From NCBI RefSeq assembly GCF_004340685.1, contig NZ_SLUN01000001.1:186001-250000 (forward strand): a stretch of 64,000 nt of DNA, in the 5' to 3' direction. Below the pieces are notes generated by a model, which saw nothing but the letters and a program-made list of their open reading frames with translations, searched no databases and was not told the origin of the DNA. The translations under genes and the position numbers were made by a program. Source of the DNA: Hydrogenispora ethanolica (GTDB taxonomy: Bacteria; Bacillota; UBA4882; UBA8346). This document shows positions 39,738-47,602 of the stretch, piece after piece; position 1 is the first letter of the stretch, and each line of letters starts with the position of its first letter.

Positions 39738-41402
39738 TCACTCGGATCCGGCCCGGCGCACGGCGGCGGCCAGATCGGCCACCAGCCGCTCCTGCAGATC
39801 CGCCGGGAAAATCCGGTTATCCTGCCGGTAAGCTCCGATCAAGTACTGAAAATCGGCGATGGCCTGCCGGGTGGTATGGAAAAACGCCTCCGGCAAAGAG
39901 TAAGCCAGGTACCCGCGGAGCAGCCGGAGCTCCCAATGGTCCGGAGCCTGACTCACCGCTTCGTTCAACAGCTTCAAACCCTTGATTGCGGCGCCGAACA
40001 TTCCGTTGGTATCCGAGGCATACCGGCCGTTCAAGGCCAGGGAACTGCCGTAGTAGCCCAGGGCCACCGGATCCTGGGGATCCCGGGAGTGGGCTTGCTC
40101 CCACAGTTCCAGCCCCATCCGGGCGGCGGTTTTATTCCCGGCCACGCCCAGATCGTGCAGCCGCTTGGCTTCGGCATAAAACCCCGCCCGGTCCGCGCTG
40201 AGGGATAGCCCGGCCACCGGCTCGGGCGGACGGCTGTTGGCGATGTTCGCCGCGATCCGCCGCTGAAGCTCCGGATCCGCAGTGGGCGACAACTCCTGAT
40301 AGACCGCCTCCGCTTCGGCGTCCATGCCCAGACGCTGGTAACATTGTCCGAGGTTAAATAAGATCTCCCCCCATTGCTCCTCCGTCAAAAGGCCGGGGTC
40401 CCGGCGACGGCGTTCCGCCAAGTATTCAAAGTCAGTAATCGCGGTGGCGGTACGGGCAAAGAATAGTTCCGGGAGCCGCATGCTGTGGCGCGCCCGGATC
40501 AGACGGAGCTTCAGGTTATCGGGCTCACTGACCACCGCCGCGTCGATCGTTTTCATCGCCTTGATGGCATTGGCGAACATCTCGCCGGTATTCGAGGCGT
40601 CGCGCCCCAGCAACGAAACGCAGTCGGCATGGCAGGCTTTGAATACTTGGTTCTCGGGATAGAAAACCTGGGCTTTGGCGAAAAAGTCCATGGCTCGGCG
40701 GAGCTCCTGTTTCTCCCCGGCCAAGGCCCGCTGATGAAGGCGTTCTCCTTCCGCCAGCACGGTAGGCAATGGCTGGAGCAAAACCAGAAATTGCCCGGCC
40801 GAACCGTTCCGGGCCGGTTCCTGCTCAAGGAGCAGCCGGTACTTGGGGTCCTGGGCTTCCGCCAGCAACCGGTCCCGGACCGCCGCCGCGTCGGCTGTTT
40901 TCCCCAGATTGGAATAGGCGAGACTCAAGTTATACAACATCTCCAGGTATAATTCGGACGGAATGCCATCGGGGTAATTTTCACAGCAGGAAAGCAAATA
41001 CTGAAAATCCTCAACCGCGGTCGCATTGCGGTGAAAATAGATCTCCGGCAGGTTCAGACAGACATTGCCCCGGATGATCCGGATCTCAAACTGATCGGGT
41101 TCGCTGGCCACGGCCTGATCCAACAGCTTCAAACCCTTGATGACGGTAGCCGAGCGTTCCACCGGGTCCGTCAGGTCCCGGCCCAGCAAGCAAAGGGTGC
41201 TTCCGTAATAGGCGAGCACCCCGTGATGCTCGGGAAGTTCCCTTTGGAGTCCTTCCAGAAGATTCAAAGCCTCCCGCACCGCTTGCTTGTCGCCGGATAA
41301 TCCGCTCTGATGCAACCGCACGGCTTGCTGAAACCGGTCCGGTCCGCCCGAGTCGTCAGCCGGCGCTTTTTTCATTTGTGACAATAAAGAAAACTTTCGC
41401 AT
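39738..41402 (-). CDS. Three-copy novel repeat protein at the head of the biosynthetic operon
   Basis: 554 residues. Three copies of a ~120-residue helical domain lie at about 22-150, 215-345 and 400-530. The shared pattern is: LHxxxxxGxK, (A/C)YYGSxLxLxGRD, IKxxKxLDxAVxxxPDxxExRxxR, then LPExFFxRTATAIxDFxYL. Between them are shorter TPR-like helices (NLSLAYSNLGKTADAAAVRD; FNLGQCYQRLGMDAEAEAVY). There is no signal peptide or catalytic motif. ATG at 41402 follows GAGGAGG. It is the first gene of the nine-gene operon. The same domain occurs singly at 34778-35326, so it is a cluster-specific family of unknown role. Confidence 0.75.
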   Translation of the reverse strand: MRKFSLLSQMKKAPADDSGGPDRFQQAVRLHQSGLSGDKQAVREALNLLEGLQRELPEHHGVLAYYGSTLCLLGRDLTDPVERSATVIKGLKLLDQAVASEPDQFEIRIIRGNVCLNLPEIYFHRNATAVEDFQYLLSCCENYPDGIPSELYLEMLYNLSLAYSNLGKTADAAAVRDRLLAEAQDPKYRLLLEQEPARNGSAGQFLVLLQPLPTVLAEGERLHQRALAGEKQELRRAMDFFAKAQVFYPENQVFKACHADCVSLLGRDASNTGEMFANAIKAMKTIDAAVVSEPDNLKLRLIRARHSMRLPELFFARTATAITDFEYLAERRRRDPGLLTEEQWGEILFNLGQCYQRLGMDAEAEAVYQELSPTADPELQRRIAANIANSRPPEPVAGLSLSADRAGFYAEAKRLHDLGVAGNKTAARMGLELWEQAHSRDPQDPVALGYYGSSLALNGRYASDTNGMFGAAIKGLKLLNEAVSQAPDHWELRLLRGYLAYSLPEAFFHTTRQAIADFQYLIGAYRQDNRIFPADLQERLVADLAAAVRRAGSE

Positions 41403-41728
41403 GGCTAGCCTCCTCTCCACAAATGTCCAGATGATACCCTGGTTCGTTCCAGTTGAAACACAGCTTGTTGCGTCTGTATTCAAGATACGTGCTCCGAAAT
41501 AAAATGGAACCTTTTTTTCGGCACTTTTTTCAATGTTTATGGAATACAAGCCAATAAGGCCCGACGATTGTCCATTATTACATGGATTCGGTACATTGCA
41601 TCGTGCCCGGTTCGGCGCGTTTTTGAGGGCCTGCCCCTTGCCCGGACGACGCCTTGAAAACAGTGCGATCCAAAACGGTGCCGCAGCCAATCATCCTCAT
41701 GGGCTGGGGGCCAAATCGATGAAAATAA
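41403..41728. other. Upstream region of the biosynthetic operon
   Basis: It must hold the operon promoter. The AT-rich part (41460-41545) contains T-runs and a short inverted pair around GGAACC, but no clear -35/-10 pair could be set. No gene seen. Confidence 0.35.
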
Positions 41729-41755
41729 AAAGCAACTCTAAGTTCGAGTTGCTTT
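41729..41755 (-). terminator. Terminator of the 41807-43552 kinase gene
   Basis: AAAGCAACTC (41729-41738), 7-base loop, GAGTTGCTTT (41746-41755). On the minus strand the stem is followed by TTATTTTC. Confidence 0.75.
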
Positions 41756-41806
41756 AGGCATCGGACTGGACGTCCATTCTAAAAATGGGAAGCCAAACGA
41801 TGGGAT

Positions 41807-43552
41807 TTATTTGGCCGCCGGCAGCAGGATGGTAAAGGTGGTCCCCTCATCGACGACGCTGCTGACGCTGATCTCCCCCCGGAACTGCTCAATCACTTTT
41901 TTGGCCACCGCCAGCCCGATTCCGGTCCCCTTCTCCTTGGTGGTAAAGAACATATTCCAGATCTTCGGAATATCCTTTGCGGGGATGCCGCGGCCATTGT
42001 CGGCCAGTTCGATCCGGACCATGCCGCCGTCGGTATAAGCGGCGCTGAACCGGATCTCTCCCGGCCCGGTCATTGCCTCCAGGGCGTTGGTCAGCAGGTT
42101 CAGCAGTACATACTGAAAGTCCAGCTGGTTGATGGTCACCAATGGTTCGGGCTCGGTGAGCGCCTCGACGATGGTCACCGTTTCCAGCTTGCCGCCCAGG
42201 ATCACCTTGGCGTTGTCGAACATCTCCTTCACCGAACAGGTGGTGGAAACCTCGTTCCCGGCCCGGCTGAAACGGAGCATCCGGTTGAGATAGTCGCTGA
42301 CATTGCCGATCAAGTCGTCGATGCGGTGAAATTGCGGCTTGGGATCCTGGCTGGCGGGCATCAGATAACCGTACTGCGCCAGGCATTTCATGGCGGCCAG
42401 CATGTTGCGGACATCGTGGACAAAGGTGGAGACCATCTCGCCGATGGCCGACAGCCGCTCGATGTGGCGCACATGCATCTCCAGCAGCCGCTGTTCGGTC
42501 ATGTCGACGAACCAGGACATCGCCCCTTCTTCCCCGGACTCCAAATTGATGGGGAAACAATAGGCGAACAGGATCTTCGGCTTGGACTCCGGGATCGGAA
42601 AGACCATCTCCCGGACGACCTTTTTCTTCTCAAGCAGTGCCTCAAGCAAGGGCGGGTTCTTCACCCCGAACGCAGTCACCCTTCTGCCGATGAAGTCGTC
42701 CGGCCGCGCGCCGAGCATCTGGGCCCCGGTCTGGTTGAAATCGACGTAAACCCCGGAGCTGTCGATGACGGAATAGCCCCAGGGGCAATTCTCCAACATC
42801 TGCAGTTTGTGCCGCTCGGTATTGTAGAGGTTCTGATAGGTCTTCTGATTCAGCCGGAAGATCGATTCCAGCTCCTCATAGTCCAAAACCGCCGCCGGCT
42901 CCTGCCTGCCCGCCAACAGCAGCTTATCCAGGTTGCGTTGAATCTTCCGCGCCAGCCAGGTGATGTTGCCGGCCGACAGATAGCCGCAGATGGCGAAGGC
43001 GACGAGCAAGCCGCCGATGATCGGCAGCCAGAGGTAGATCAATTCCCAAAAGGTAATATTGGCGAAGACATGGCCCACCACCACGCCCCGGAGCACCACC
43101 GGGTAAAAGCACTGCAGGATCCACTGGCGCGAAATGGCCGACCACTGGAAAGAATAACGAGGCTCCAGCCTCGGCCAGGAACGTCGTCCCGGCACCGTTG
43201 GAATATAGCGATCGACATCGATGTCGCGCACATTGGATTTGCGCAAAATGATCCGGTCGCACTCCCGCGAGTAGAAGCCGGCGGTAAAACCCCGGGGATA
43301 GCAGTCCATGATCGCCGCCAATTCGGGGCCGGCCAATCGCTTGAATCCGGCCATGTCCCCGGCCAGGAGCAAAGCCTGGTGTTTCTGCAGGCTCACCCGG
43401 ACCAGACCGGCCAGAGTGCCGATCTGCTCCCGGCGGGCCCGGACGGTCTGATTCCACAGCAGGCAGCTGATGATCAGGATGACACAGGTGACGCTGAGCA
43501 ATAGCGTCTTTTGTTGCATTTTCTGGATGTCTCGCGTTAGCGAATGAGCCAT
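41807..43552 (-). CDS. Membrane sensor histidine kinase
   Basis: 581 residues. TM1 is at about 15-33, an extracytoplasmic sensor (YPRGFTAGFYSRECDRIIL; about 35-170), TM2 at about 172-192, and a PAS domain at about 255-365 (ENCPWGYSVIDSSGVYVDF). The atypical DHp has His in GEMVSTFVHDVRNMLAAMK, followed by HATPase (NLLTNALEAM, DNGRGIPAKD, GTGIGLA). The sensor is homologous to that of the hybrid kinase at 6579, implying the same type of ligand. No response regulator is adjacent. ATG at 43552 follows GGGGGGT. Its upstream region holds two GTGATAAA elements. Confidence 0.9.
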   Translation of the reverse strand: MAHSLTRDIQKMQQKTLLLSVTCVILIISCLLWNQTVRARREQIGTLAGLVRVSLQKHQALLLAGDMAGFKRLAGPELAAIMDCYPRGFTAGFYSRECDRIILRKSNVRDIDVDRYIPTVPGRRSWPRLEPRYSFQWSAISRQWILQCFYPVVLRGVVVGHVFANITFWELIYLWLPIIGGLLVAFAICGYLSAGNITWLARKIQRNLDKLLLAGRQEPAAVLDYEELESIFRLNQKTYQNLYNTERHKLQMLENCPWGYSVIDSSGVYVDFNQTGAQMLGARPDDFIGRRVTAFGVKNPPLLEALLEKKKVVREMVFPIPESKPKILFAYCFPINLESGEEGAMSWFVDMTEQRLLEMHVRHIERLSAIGEMVSTFVHDVRNMLAAMKCLAQYGYLMPASQDPKPQFHRIDDLIGNVSDYLNRMLRFSRAGNEVSTTCSVKEMFDNAKVILGGKLETVTIVEALTEPEPLVTINQLDFQYVLLNLLTNALEAMTGPGEIRFSAAYTDGGMVRIELADNGRGIPAKDIPKIWNMFFTTKEKGTGIGLAVAKKVIEQFRGEISVSSVVDEGTTFTILLPAAK

Positions 43553-43585
43553 GGTACCCCCCGAAAATCATAACAAATCTGTCTT

Positions 43586-43718
43586 TAGAAGCCATGTGAT
43601 AAAGTCTTTTGAATCGGAAATCAGCTTGCAAAAAGGTTTAAAAAAGACTTTATCACTTGCTTCATGCAATCGCTGTGACTCTTCCGGCTTTTAGCCGGGT
43701 TTATCACAGCTCTTTTAG
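43586..43718 (-). repeat. GTGATAAA element, copy b1
   Basis: Reverse orientation: AGCCATGTGATAAAGTC at the left, GACTTTATCACTTGCTT in the middle, and TTTATCACAGCTCTTTT at the right. The central hairpin is the variant CCGGCTTTTAGCCGG instead of the CCGTCCGAAGG form. It immediately abuts copy b2. Confidence 0.78.
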
Positions 43719-43858
43719 AAGCGTTGTGATAAACCCCGTCCGAAGGTCGGGGTGTTCACAAAAGCTCAGAAAAGCGAGTGATAAAGTCGTTTTTTAGTCC
43801 ATTAAAAGGATGATTTCCGAATTTGAGGACTTTATCACAGGGCTTTTAGGATAAGCAG
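43713..43858 (+). repeat. GTGATAAA element, copy b2
   Basis: Forward orientation: AGAAGCGTTGTGATAAACCC, hairpin CCCGTCCGAAGGTCGGGG, TTCACAAAAGCTCAGAAAAG, AGTGATAAAGTCG, right end GGACTTTATCACAGGGCTTT. Full length and well conserved. 43859-44036 shows no further feature. Confidence 0.8.
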
Positions 43859-44036
43859 CTAAATTTTTTCATTCGCTTACCTCGTATTCATCATCGGCCA
43901 GTGGGCCGGTCTCGATTATATATGAATAAAAAGATATTTCGCGGGCGGATAAGGGGTCCGGCGATGGGAGATTCTACATTCAAACTTCCGCAACGTGAAA
44001 ACAGGCACTCCTCATCTTTAAAAGCGGAGCACGGGC

Positions 44037-44513
44037 ATGAATTGGCGGGCTGTCTTGCACGACAAGATTCTCATGGGGGCCGGGGCGGGCCTGGTGGCGG
44101 ACCTGCTCCAGGATCGGTTGCAGAGCGTGATGAAAAAGCAGGGCTGGATCCGGCTGACGCTGGACCAATTGGCCGGCAGCCTGTTCATCCGCGATGTTTC
44201 GCTGCTGGACAGTCCTTTGGCGGAGCTCGTCAGCACGTTCTCCGGCGTCATCTTCAGCATGATCCTGGGAATCCTCTTCGTGTATCTTCTCGACCGCCTG
44301 GGCTTTCGCTACGTCGTGTTCAAAGGCGTGCTCTTCGGGGCCGTGCTCTGGTTCGCGGTTTACGGCGGCCTCTGCGCCGCGCTGGGAATCCCCCATCTCC
44401 AAGACCATCAGCCATTGCACGCTCTGGTCCAGCTTCTGGGACATCTGGTCTTCGGCCTGCTGCTGGGGGGCATCGTCGCCTGGTATAACCGCGCGTTATG
44501 GAAGGTCCCATAG
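44037..44513 (+). CDS. Small integral membrane protein, paralogue 3 of 3
   Basis: 158 residues with four likely membrane segments (about 8-25, 68-90, 98-120 and 130-152). The N-terminus DKILMGAGAGLVADLLQDRL and the segment VFKGVLFGAVLWFAVYGGL match the paired genes at 2633 and 2996. GGAG precedes the ATG by 7 bases. It stands alone on the plus strand between a kinase and a sugar isomerase gene. No function is known; such YqhR-like small membrane proteins are common in Bacillota but uncharacterised. Confidence 0.68.
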   Translation: MNWRAVLHDKILMGAGAGLVADLLQDRLQSVMKKQGWIRLTLDQLAGSLFIRDVSLLDSPLAELVSTFSGVIFSMILGILFVYLLDRLGFRYVVFKGVLFGAVLWFAVYGGLCAALGIPHLQDHQPLHALVQLLGHLVFGLLLGGIVAWYNRALWKVP

Positions 44514-44539
44514 CGCTTCACCCGCCCCGCGAACCGCAA

Positions 44540-44568
44540 AAAAGCCGGCCCATTACCGGGCCGGCTCA
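44540..44568 (-). terminator. Terminator of the sugar isomerase gene
   Basis: AGCCGGCCC (44545-44553), loop ATTACC, GGGCCGGCT (44560-44568). On the minus strand a TTTTTT run follows (44540-44545). Confidence 0.82.
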
Positions 44569-44583
44569 ACTTCTCAATGAGAC

Positions 44584-45573
44584 TCATTTCTTGATCGCGT
44601 CGTCAAAAGCGACCGTGGAGGGGCTAAAATCGATCCGGCGCACATACTCCAAAGACTCCTTGGCGCCAAACTCCCGCTCCATGCCGCTGTCCTCCCACTC
44701 GATGGAGAGCGGCCCGGCATAACCGATGGCGTTCAGCTCGCGGATGATCTCCTCGAAATTGACGCCGCCGTGGCCGATGGAGCGGAAGTTCCAGCCGCGC
44801 CGGGTGTCGCCGAAGGTGATGTGGGAGCCCAGGATCCCCGCCCGGCCGTCCAGGGTGACGGCCGCGTCCTTCATATGGACGTGATAGATGCGCTCGGGAA
44901 AGTCCCGGATAAAGAGGTGCGGCGTCATCCCCTGCCACAGCAGGTGGCTGGGGTCAAAGTTGAAGCCCAGGGTCGGCCGGTACTCGAACTCTTTCAGCAA
45001 CCGCGCGGCGGTGTAAAAGTCGAAGGCGATCTCGGTGGGATGGACCTCCAGCGCGAATTTGACGCCGTTGCGGTCGAATTCGTCGAAGATCGGCGTCCAC
45101 AGCCGGACCACCTCCCGGAACCCTTCCGTTACCATCTCCTCGCTGGTCTGGGGGAAGGAATACCAGAACTTCCAGATCGGCGACCCGGTAAACCCGGTCA
45201 CCACCGAACAACCCATGTTTTTGGCGGCCCGCGCCGCATACTTCATCTCCCGGATCGCCCACTCGCGGATCCGCTCCGGATTCCCCTTGCAGTGAGCCGG
45301 CGCGAAATTGTCGAGCCGCGGATCATAGCGGTCGGCTACGCACTGGCCGGCCAGATGAGCCCCCAATGCCCAGCATTTCAAATTGTACTTCGCCAGGACC
45401 CGTTGGCGTTCCGCCACATAGCCGGGGTCCTCCGCCGCCCGCTGGAGATCCAGATGATCGCCCCAGCAGGCAATCTCCAAACCGTCAAACCCCATGCCGC
45501 TGGCCTTGCGGCAGATCTCCTCGAACGGCAGATCCGCCCATTGCGCAGTGAAAAGTGTTACCGGTCTCGTCAT
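44584..45573 (-). CDS. Sugar phosphate isomerase/epimerase (xylose isomerase-like TIM barrel)
   Basis: 329 residues. Metal ligands of the AP-endonuclease-2/IolE-type barrel are visible: FALEVHPTEIAFDF (Glu), LGFNFDPSHLLWQG (Asp, His), YHVHMKDA (His) and LSIEWED (Glu). Such enzymes isomerise or epimerise keto-sugars or inositol derivatives. GAGGAGGT precedes ATG at 45573. It lies downstream of a Gfo/Idh/MocA dehydrogenase in the same direction, a pairing common in inositol and rare-sugar catabolism, but the two are separated by a 500-bp heptad repeat array. Exact substrate unknown. Confidence 0.85.
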   Translation of the reverse strand: MTRPVTLFTAQWADLPFEEICRKASGMGFDGLEIACWGDHLDLQRAAEDPGYVAERQRVLAKYNLKCWALGAHLAGQCVADRYDPRLDNFAPAHCKGNPERIREWAIREMKYAARAAKNMGCSVVTGFTGSPIWKFWYSFPQTSEEMVTEGFREVVRLWTPIFDEFDRNGVKFALEVHPTEIAFDFYTAARLLKEFEYRPTLGFNFDPSHLLWQGMTPHLFIRDFPERIYHVHMKDAAVTLDGRAGILGSHITFGDTRRGWNFRSIGHGGVNFEEIIRELNAIGYAGPLSIEWEDSGMEREFGAKESLEYVRRIDFSPSTVAFDDAIKK

Positions 45574-45599
45574 CCCAATCTACCTCCTCGTCGTTTTTG

Positions 45600-46099
45600 T
45601 CAGTCGAAAGTCAAAGGTCGAAAGTTGTAAGTCAAAAGTCGCAAGTCAAAGGTCGAAAGTCAAAGGTCGAAAGTCAAAGGTCGTAAGTCCAAGGTCGTAA
45701 GTCGAAGGTCGCAAGTCAAAGGTCGTAAGTCCAAGGTCGAAAGTCGAAGGTCGTAAGTCGCAAGTCAAAGGTCGAAGGTCGTAAGTCAAAAGTCGTAAGT
45801 CCAAGGTCGTAAGTCAAAAGTCGTAAGTCCAAGGTCGTAAGTCCAAGGTCGTAAGTCAAAAGTCGTAAGTCCAAGGTCGTAAGTCACGATAACTCCTTGA
45901 CTTTCAACCCTTTGACTCTTTGACTTTTGACTTTCAACTCTTCGACTTTTGACTCTTTAACTTTCGACTCTTCGACTTTTGACTCTTTAACTTTCGACTC
46001 TTCGACTTTTGACTCTTTAACTTTCAACTCTTTGACTTTCGACTCTTCGACTTTCAACTCTTTGACTTTCGACTCTTCGACTTTTGACTCTTTAACTAT
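45600..46099. repeat. Degenerate 7-nt tandem repeat in two inverted arms, ~500 bp
   Basis: From about 45600 to 45886 some 40 heptamers run as GTCGAAA, GTCAAAG, GTCGTAA, GTCCAAG and GTCAAAA. From about 45890 to 46099 the complementary series (TTTGACT, CTTCGAC, CTTTCAA) follows. The last repeats include the stop codon of the Gfo/Idh/MocA gene (46092-46094). A transcript across it would form a very long imperfect hairpin. It is not a CRISPR (no spacer structure). Confidence 0.9.
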
Positions 46100-47270
46100 C
46101 GAGCTCGACCCAGACCGAACCGCGCTGGCTGCTCTCGACGCAGCAGTTGATGAATTTGACCCCGTCGATCCCCGCCGCCGCCGTCGGGAAATCCAGGTCG
46201 TCCTCGGTCAGGGCCAGGCCGGCCCGGTGTTTGGTCAAGGCCGCGCCAAAGGCCGCGTAGAGATTGGCGAAAGCCTCATAGTACCCTTCGGGATGGCCCG
46301 AGGGGATCCGCGCCAACCGGGCCGCCGGCGGGTACAGATAGCCGCAGCCCCGCGACAGGATCTGCACCGGCTGGCCGAGGAGCGCCACTTTCAGGTAGTT
46401 GGGGTTCTCCTGCTCCCATTCGATGGAGCCCTTGGTGCCGAAGATCCTGACCTTCAAGCCGTTATCGTGGCCGACCGCGATCTGGGAGCACCAATAGACC
46501 CCGCTGGCGCCCCCGGCGTAACGGACCAGCACTTCGCCGTTGTCGTCCAGCGCCCGGTCCGGGCCAAACGATTGCAGGTTGGCGCAGAGCGACTGAATCC
46601 GCAGCCCGGTGATGTAGGAGACCGTATGCTCGATATGGCTGCCGATATCGCCGACGCAATTGGAGATCCCGGCGTAGCGGGGATCGGTCCGCCAGGCCGC
46701 TTGCTTGTTCCCGGCGGCCTCGGCCGGGGTGGCCAGCCAATCCTGGGGATACTCGCCCATCACCACCCGGATCGCGCCGATATCGCCGCGCCGGATCATC
46801 TCCCGGGCCTGTTTGACCAGGGGATAGCCCGAATAGGTGTAGGTCACGCCAAACAGCAGGTTCCGCTCCCGCGCCAGCTGCCCCAACTCTTCCGCCTCGG
46901 CCACGGTGAAGGTCAGCGGCTTGTCGCAGACCACGTGGACGCCCCGGGTCAAGAAGGCCTTGGCCGCGCCGTAATGGGCGTGGTTGGGGGTGACGATCAC
47001 CACGAAATCGATGCCGTCCCGGCGGGCCGCTTCGCCGGCGGCCATCTCCTCGTAATCCCGGTAAAGCCGCTCGCCGGCCACTCCCAGGCTCGCGCCGGTG
47101 GCCAGGGTATTCTGGAAATTCCGCGAAAAGCAGCCCGCCACCAGCCGGGCCGTGTTGTCGAAGGCCACCGCTTTGCGATGCACCTCCCCGATGAACGAAC
47201 CCGCTCCGCCGCCGACCATGCCGTACCGCAAAACCGCCCCGCCGGACAGCGTCTCTTTCCCTTCAATCAT
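46092..47270 (-). CDS. Gfo/Idh/MocA-family NAD(P)-dependent oxidoreductase
   Basis: 392 residues. The Rossmann start [16 protein letters not shown] (GxGGxxxxxxG type) is followed by [20 protein letters not shown], then [10 protein letters not shown] with the catalytic lysine and a C-terminal beta-sheet substrate domain ([19 protein letters not shown]). It oxidises a sugar or inositol hydroxyl. The ATG at 47270 follows GAGGTG. It precedes the isomerase/epimerase at 44584 and follows the ROK regulator at 47603, so the three look like a small sugar-catabolic unit. The C-terminal codons merge into the heptad array. Confidence 0.9.
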   Translation of the reverse strand: MIEGKETLSGGAVLRYGMVGGGAGSFIGEVHRKAVAFDNTARLVAGCFSRNFQNTLATGASLGVAGERLYRDYEEMAAGEAARRDGIDFVVIVTPNHAHYGAAKAFLTRGVHVVCDKPLTFTVAEAEELGQLARERNLLFGVTYTYSGYPLVKQAREMIRRGDIGAIRVVMGEYPQDWLATPAEAAGNKQAAWRTDPRYAGISNCVGDIGSHIEHTVSYITGLRIQSLCANLQSFGPDRALDDNGEVLVRYAGGASGVYWCSQIAVGHDNGLKVRIFGTKGSIEWEQENPNYLKVALLGQPVQILSRGCGYLYPPAARLARIPSGHPEGYYEAFANLYAAFGAALTKHRAGLALTEDDLDFPTAAAGIDGVKFINCCVESSQRGSVWVELDS

Positions 47271-47445
47271 CTTTCTCACCTCTCATTTGAATGGCTTGCC
47301 ACACCGCCAAACCCAGTGGACTACCCCCATAACTTATGATCCCGGCCCCTAATTCATGCCGGCCGGGCAGGACACGGCCGTCCCGGAGCGGTTTGGCGAA
47401 AAAATTCCCCGCGGCCGCCGCAGGGAAAAGGAAGTGCGTTGCTTT

Positions 47446-47580
47446 TTGAAAGCGTTGTGATAAACCCCGTCCGAAGGTCGGGGTGTTCACAAAGGCTCAG
47501 AAAAGCAAGTGATAAAGTCGTTTGATATCTTTTTGCAAGGCAATTGCCGATTCAAAAGACTTTATCACATGGCTTTTGAA
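47446..47580 (+). repeat. GTGATAAA element, copy c (135 bp)
   Basis: The best-preserved copy: TTGAAAGCGTTGTGATAAACCC at the left and GACTTTATCACATGGCTTTTGAA at the right as terminal inverted repeats, hairpin CCCGTCCGAAGGTCGGGG, AGTGATAAAGTCG in the middle. It lies between the ROK gene end and the Gfo/Idh/MocA gene. The rest of 47271-47602 shows nothing else. Confidence 0.82.
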
Positions 47581-47602
47581 TTCCTTCGGCAGCGAGACCG
47601 CT

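Noticed and set aside
45600-46099. Possible CRISPR array
   Set aside because: The repeat unit is 7 nt with continuous drift and no spacers; no cas genes are nearby.
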